6,658 nucleotides of DNA from positions 1 to 6,658 of the forward strand of contig CAJXFJ010000097.1 of assembly GCA_913052515.1 (NCBI GenBank). The letters are read 5' to 3'. Below, one piece after another: positions 5,625 through 6,658 of the stretch. This DNA is from an uncultured Flavobacteriales bacterium. Its GTDB lineage: Bacteria > Bacteroidota > Bacteroidia > Flavobacteriales > Vicingaceae. The stretch's first letter is position 1; every line of letters starts with the position of its first letter. The position numbers were made by a program, and so were the translations under genes. The notes below the pieces were generated by a model. The model was not told the origin of the DNA, did no database searches, and saw only the letters and a list, made by a program, of their open reading frames with translations.

Positions 5625-6658
5625 GGACTTACATCGGTTATTCTACCATTTTGAATTTTAAACATCAAAAATGAATGTACATCTTTATATGGCATCCAAA
5701 CTCGGCTAGATTGAGGATCAGGCCAATCCTTTAAAGATTTTACTTGACTTACAAGATGACGGACAGTTTCCAAGTTAAAGCTTGTTGGCAGGTATTCAAA
5801 ATCCATTTGAATTAGCCCTAAATTTCCCACTTGTTTATTACAATTCAAGTTAAAATGAATGATTATATACCCTTCTCTTTTCTCATTTTCAGGAAAATTT
5901 ACATTACACCTTTTCTGTATAGAGTCGTTTCCGTGCAAGTATGTTAAGTCATCAAAATAATACTCTCCTTGAAAGCCTTCAAAACAATTTGCAAAACGTT
6001 GAGGCTTTTCATCCTTCATTCTGTCTAGCTCTTGTTTAGTTTGACTTAATTCTATTTCTGTTGAATACCTAGAGTTATAATCAATTAACCTTATTTGGTT
6101 CGTTCCATCAAAAAATAGCTGATAAATTGGAAGTGGATTTTCTTCTTCATCAAACAAGCTTAAAAACACATTTCCGTTTAAATCAAATAACGCATAAGAA
6201 GTACGTTGAAATTCTGTTAAAACGACTTGCTCTTGATAATAATAATGAGTGGAAAAGATGATGGAGTCAGCTGATACCTGCCAATTCTTAACTATCTTAA
6301 AATCGCGATTAGGAGTTGAATAATGAGCACTGTCTAAAACTTGATCCCAACTTCTGCTACTTAACTTCTCTTGGGCTTCTTTTAAGTCAGTTGGCTTAGA
6401 AAGTACTTTCTTGAACCTCGTAAAATTCTTTTGAACAAGCTTTTCTGCTTGACTCCTCTTATAATAGTTAGAAGTGTCCCGAAGATCAAATAAACTTATA
6501 TTGGAATCATTGACGAATTTAAAATAAAACAGATGTTCATTTAAGCCAATGGTATCTCCACTAGCTAAAGTTGAATCTAGCTTAACACTTTCCAACTCTT
6601 TCCCTTTGTTGTTTAGATAAGTAATGTGATTATTACTTAATTCAATAAAATAAGGATG
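5621..6658 (-). CDS. Uncharacterised protein with TonB-C-like C-terminal region (5' partial)
   Basis: The frame is open to the edge of the window, so the N-terminus is missing; 345 residues are present. A TTG at 6595 could be mistaken for a start, but 21 open codons precede it. The N-terminal half is beta-rich with aromatic residues and repeated short phrases such as ISLFDLRD, YALFDLNGN and FLSLFDEEENPLPIYQLF. A cysteine-containing stretch (CFEGFQGEYYFDDLTYLHG) leads into a C-terminal part: GYIIIHFNLNC, then LIQMDF, SLKDW, and a final FLMFKIQNGRITDVSP. This order resembles the TonB C-terminal-like region (strand, short loop, helix, W, strand) of uncharacterised Bacteroidota envelope proteins that I recall occurring next to TPR genes. 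That likeness is an inference from pattern, not a search. It is translationally coupled to the TPR lipoprotein gene. No catalytic motif is recognised; location is probably the periplasm or outer envelope. Confidence 0.72.
   Translation of the reverse strand, partial: HPYFIELSNNHITYLNNKGKELESVKLDSTLASGDTIGLNEHLFYFKFVNDSNISLFDLRDTSNYYKRSQAEKLVQKNFTRFKKVLSKPTDLKEAQEKLSSRSWDQVLDSAHYSTPNRDFKIVKNWQVSADSIIFSTHYYYQEQVVLTEFQRTSYALFDLNGNVFLSLFDEEENPLPIYQLFFDGTNQIRLIDYNSRYSTEIELSQTKQELDRMKDEKPQRFANCFEGFQGEYYFDDLTYLHGNDSIQKRCNVNFPENEKREGYIIIHFNLNCNKQVGNLGLIQMDFEYLPTSFNLETVRHLVSQVKSLKDWPDPQSSRVWMPYKDVHSFLMFKIQNGRITDVSP

Noticed and set aside
6593..6595. TTG as the start of the unknown protein at the right edge
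   Set aside because: The same frame stays open through 21 further codons to the window end with protein-like composition, so the gene is truncated by the window.

Overview
The window looks like chromosomal DNA of an aerobic, low-GC member of the Bacteroidota, most likely a flavobacterium-like marine or soil organism. The clues are A/T-rich codon use, start codons mostly without a strong Shine-Dalgarno sequence, a PorT/OmpW-like small beta-barrel protein of Bacteroidota type, a HemW of Bacteroidota type, and a candidate promoter resembling the TTTG / TAnnTTTG consensus of this phylum. The assignment rests on recognising protein families, not on any search.

Layout. (1) Positions 1-2160 run on the + strand: the C-terminal ATPase part of a sensor histidine kinase (5' end outside the window), hemW (heme chaperone, radical SAM) overlapping it by 35 bases, and a secreted outer-membrane beta-barrel protein. 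This block ends at a perfect 10-bp hairpin flanked by a T-run on one side and an A-rich tract on the other, probably a bidirectional terminator. (2) Positions 2233-3812 run on the - strand: 3-hydroxyanthranilate 3,4-dioxygenase followed 14 bases later by an ACMSD-type decarboxylase. These are two consecutive steps of kynurenine (tryptophan) degradation. (3) A 115-base divergent intergenic region separates them from a + strand SDR-fold gene (3928-4713) that keeps the nucleotide-binding glycines but has lost the catalytic Asn, Tyr and Lys of classical SDR enzymes. (4) A perfect 11-bp hairpin without a T-tract lies between that gene and a convergent - strand pair. (5) Positions 4767-6658 (- strand): a secreted protein of unknown function (5' end outside the window) with a C-terminal region reminiscent of TonB C-terminal folds, coupled by an ATGA overlap to a TPR lipoprotein.

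How they fit together. Ring cleavage by the dioxygenase yields 2-amino-3-carboxymuconate semialdehyde (ACMS). The decarboxylase turns it into 2-aminomuconate semialdehyde, pulling flux away from quinolinate/NAD synthesis and into catabolism. The SDR-like protein is placed to be divergently co-regulated with these two enzymes, but its chemistry is open; it is the most interesting puzzle in the window. The last two genes look like a cell-envelope protein pair of unknown role. No RNA gene, mobile element, CRISPR array or phage feature was seen, and no gene-free stretch exceeds 300 bases.
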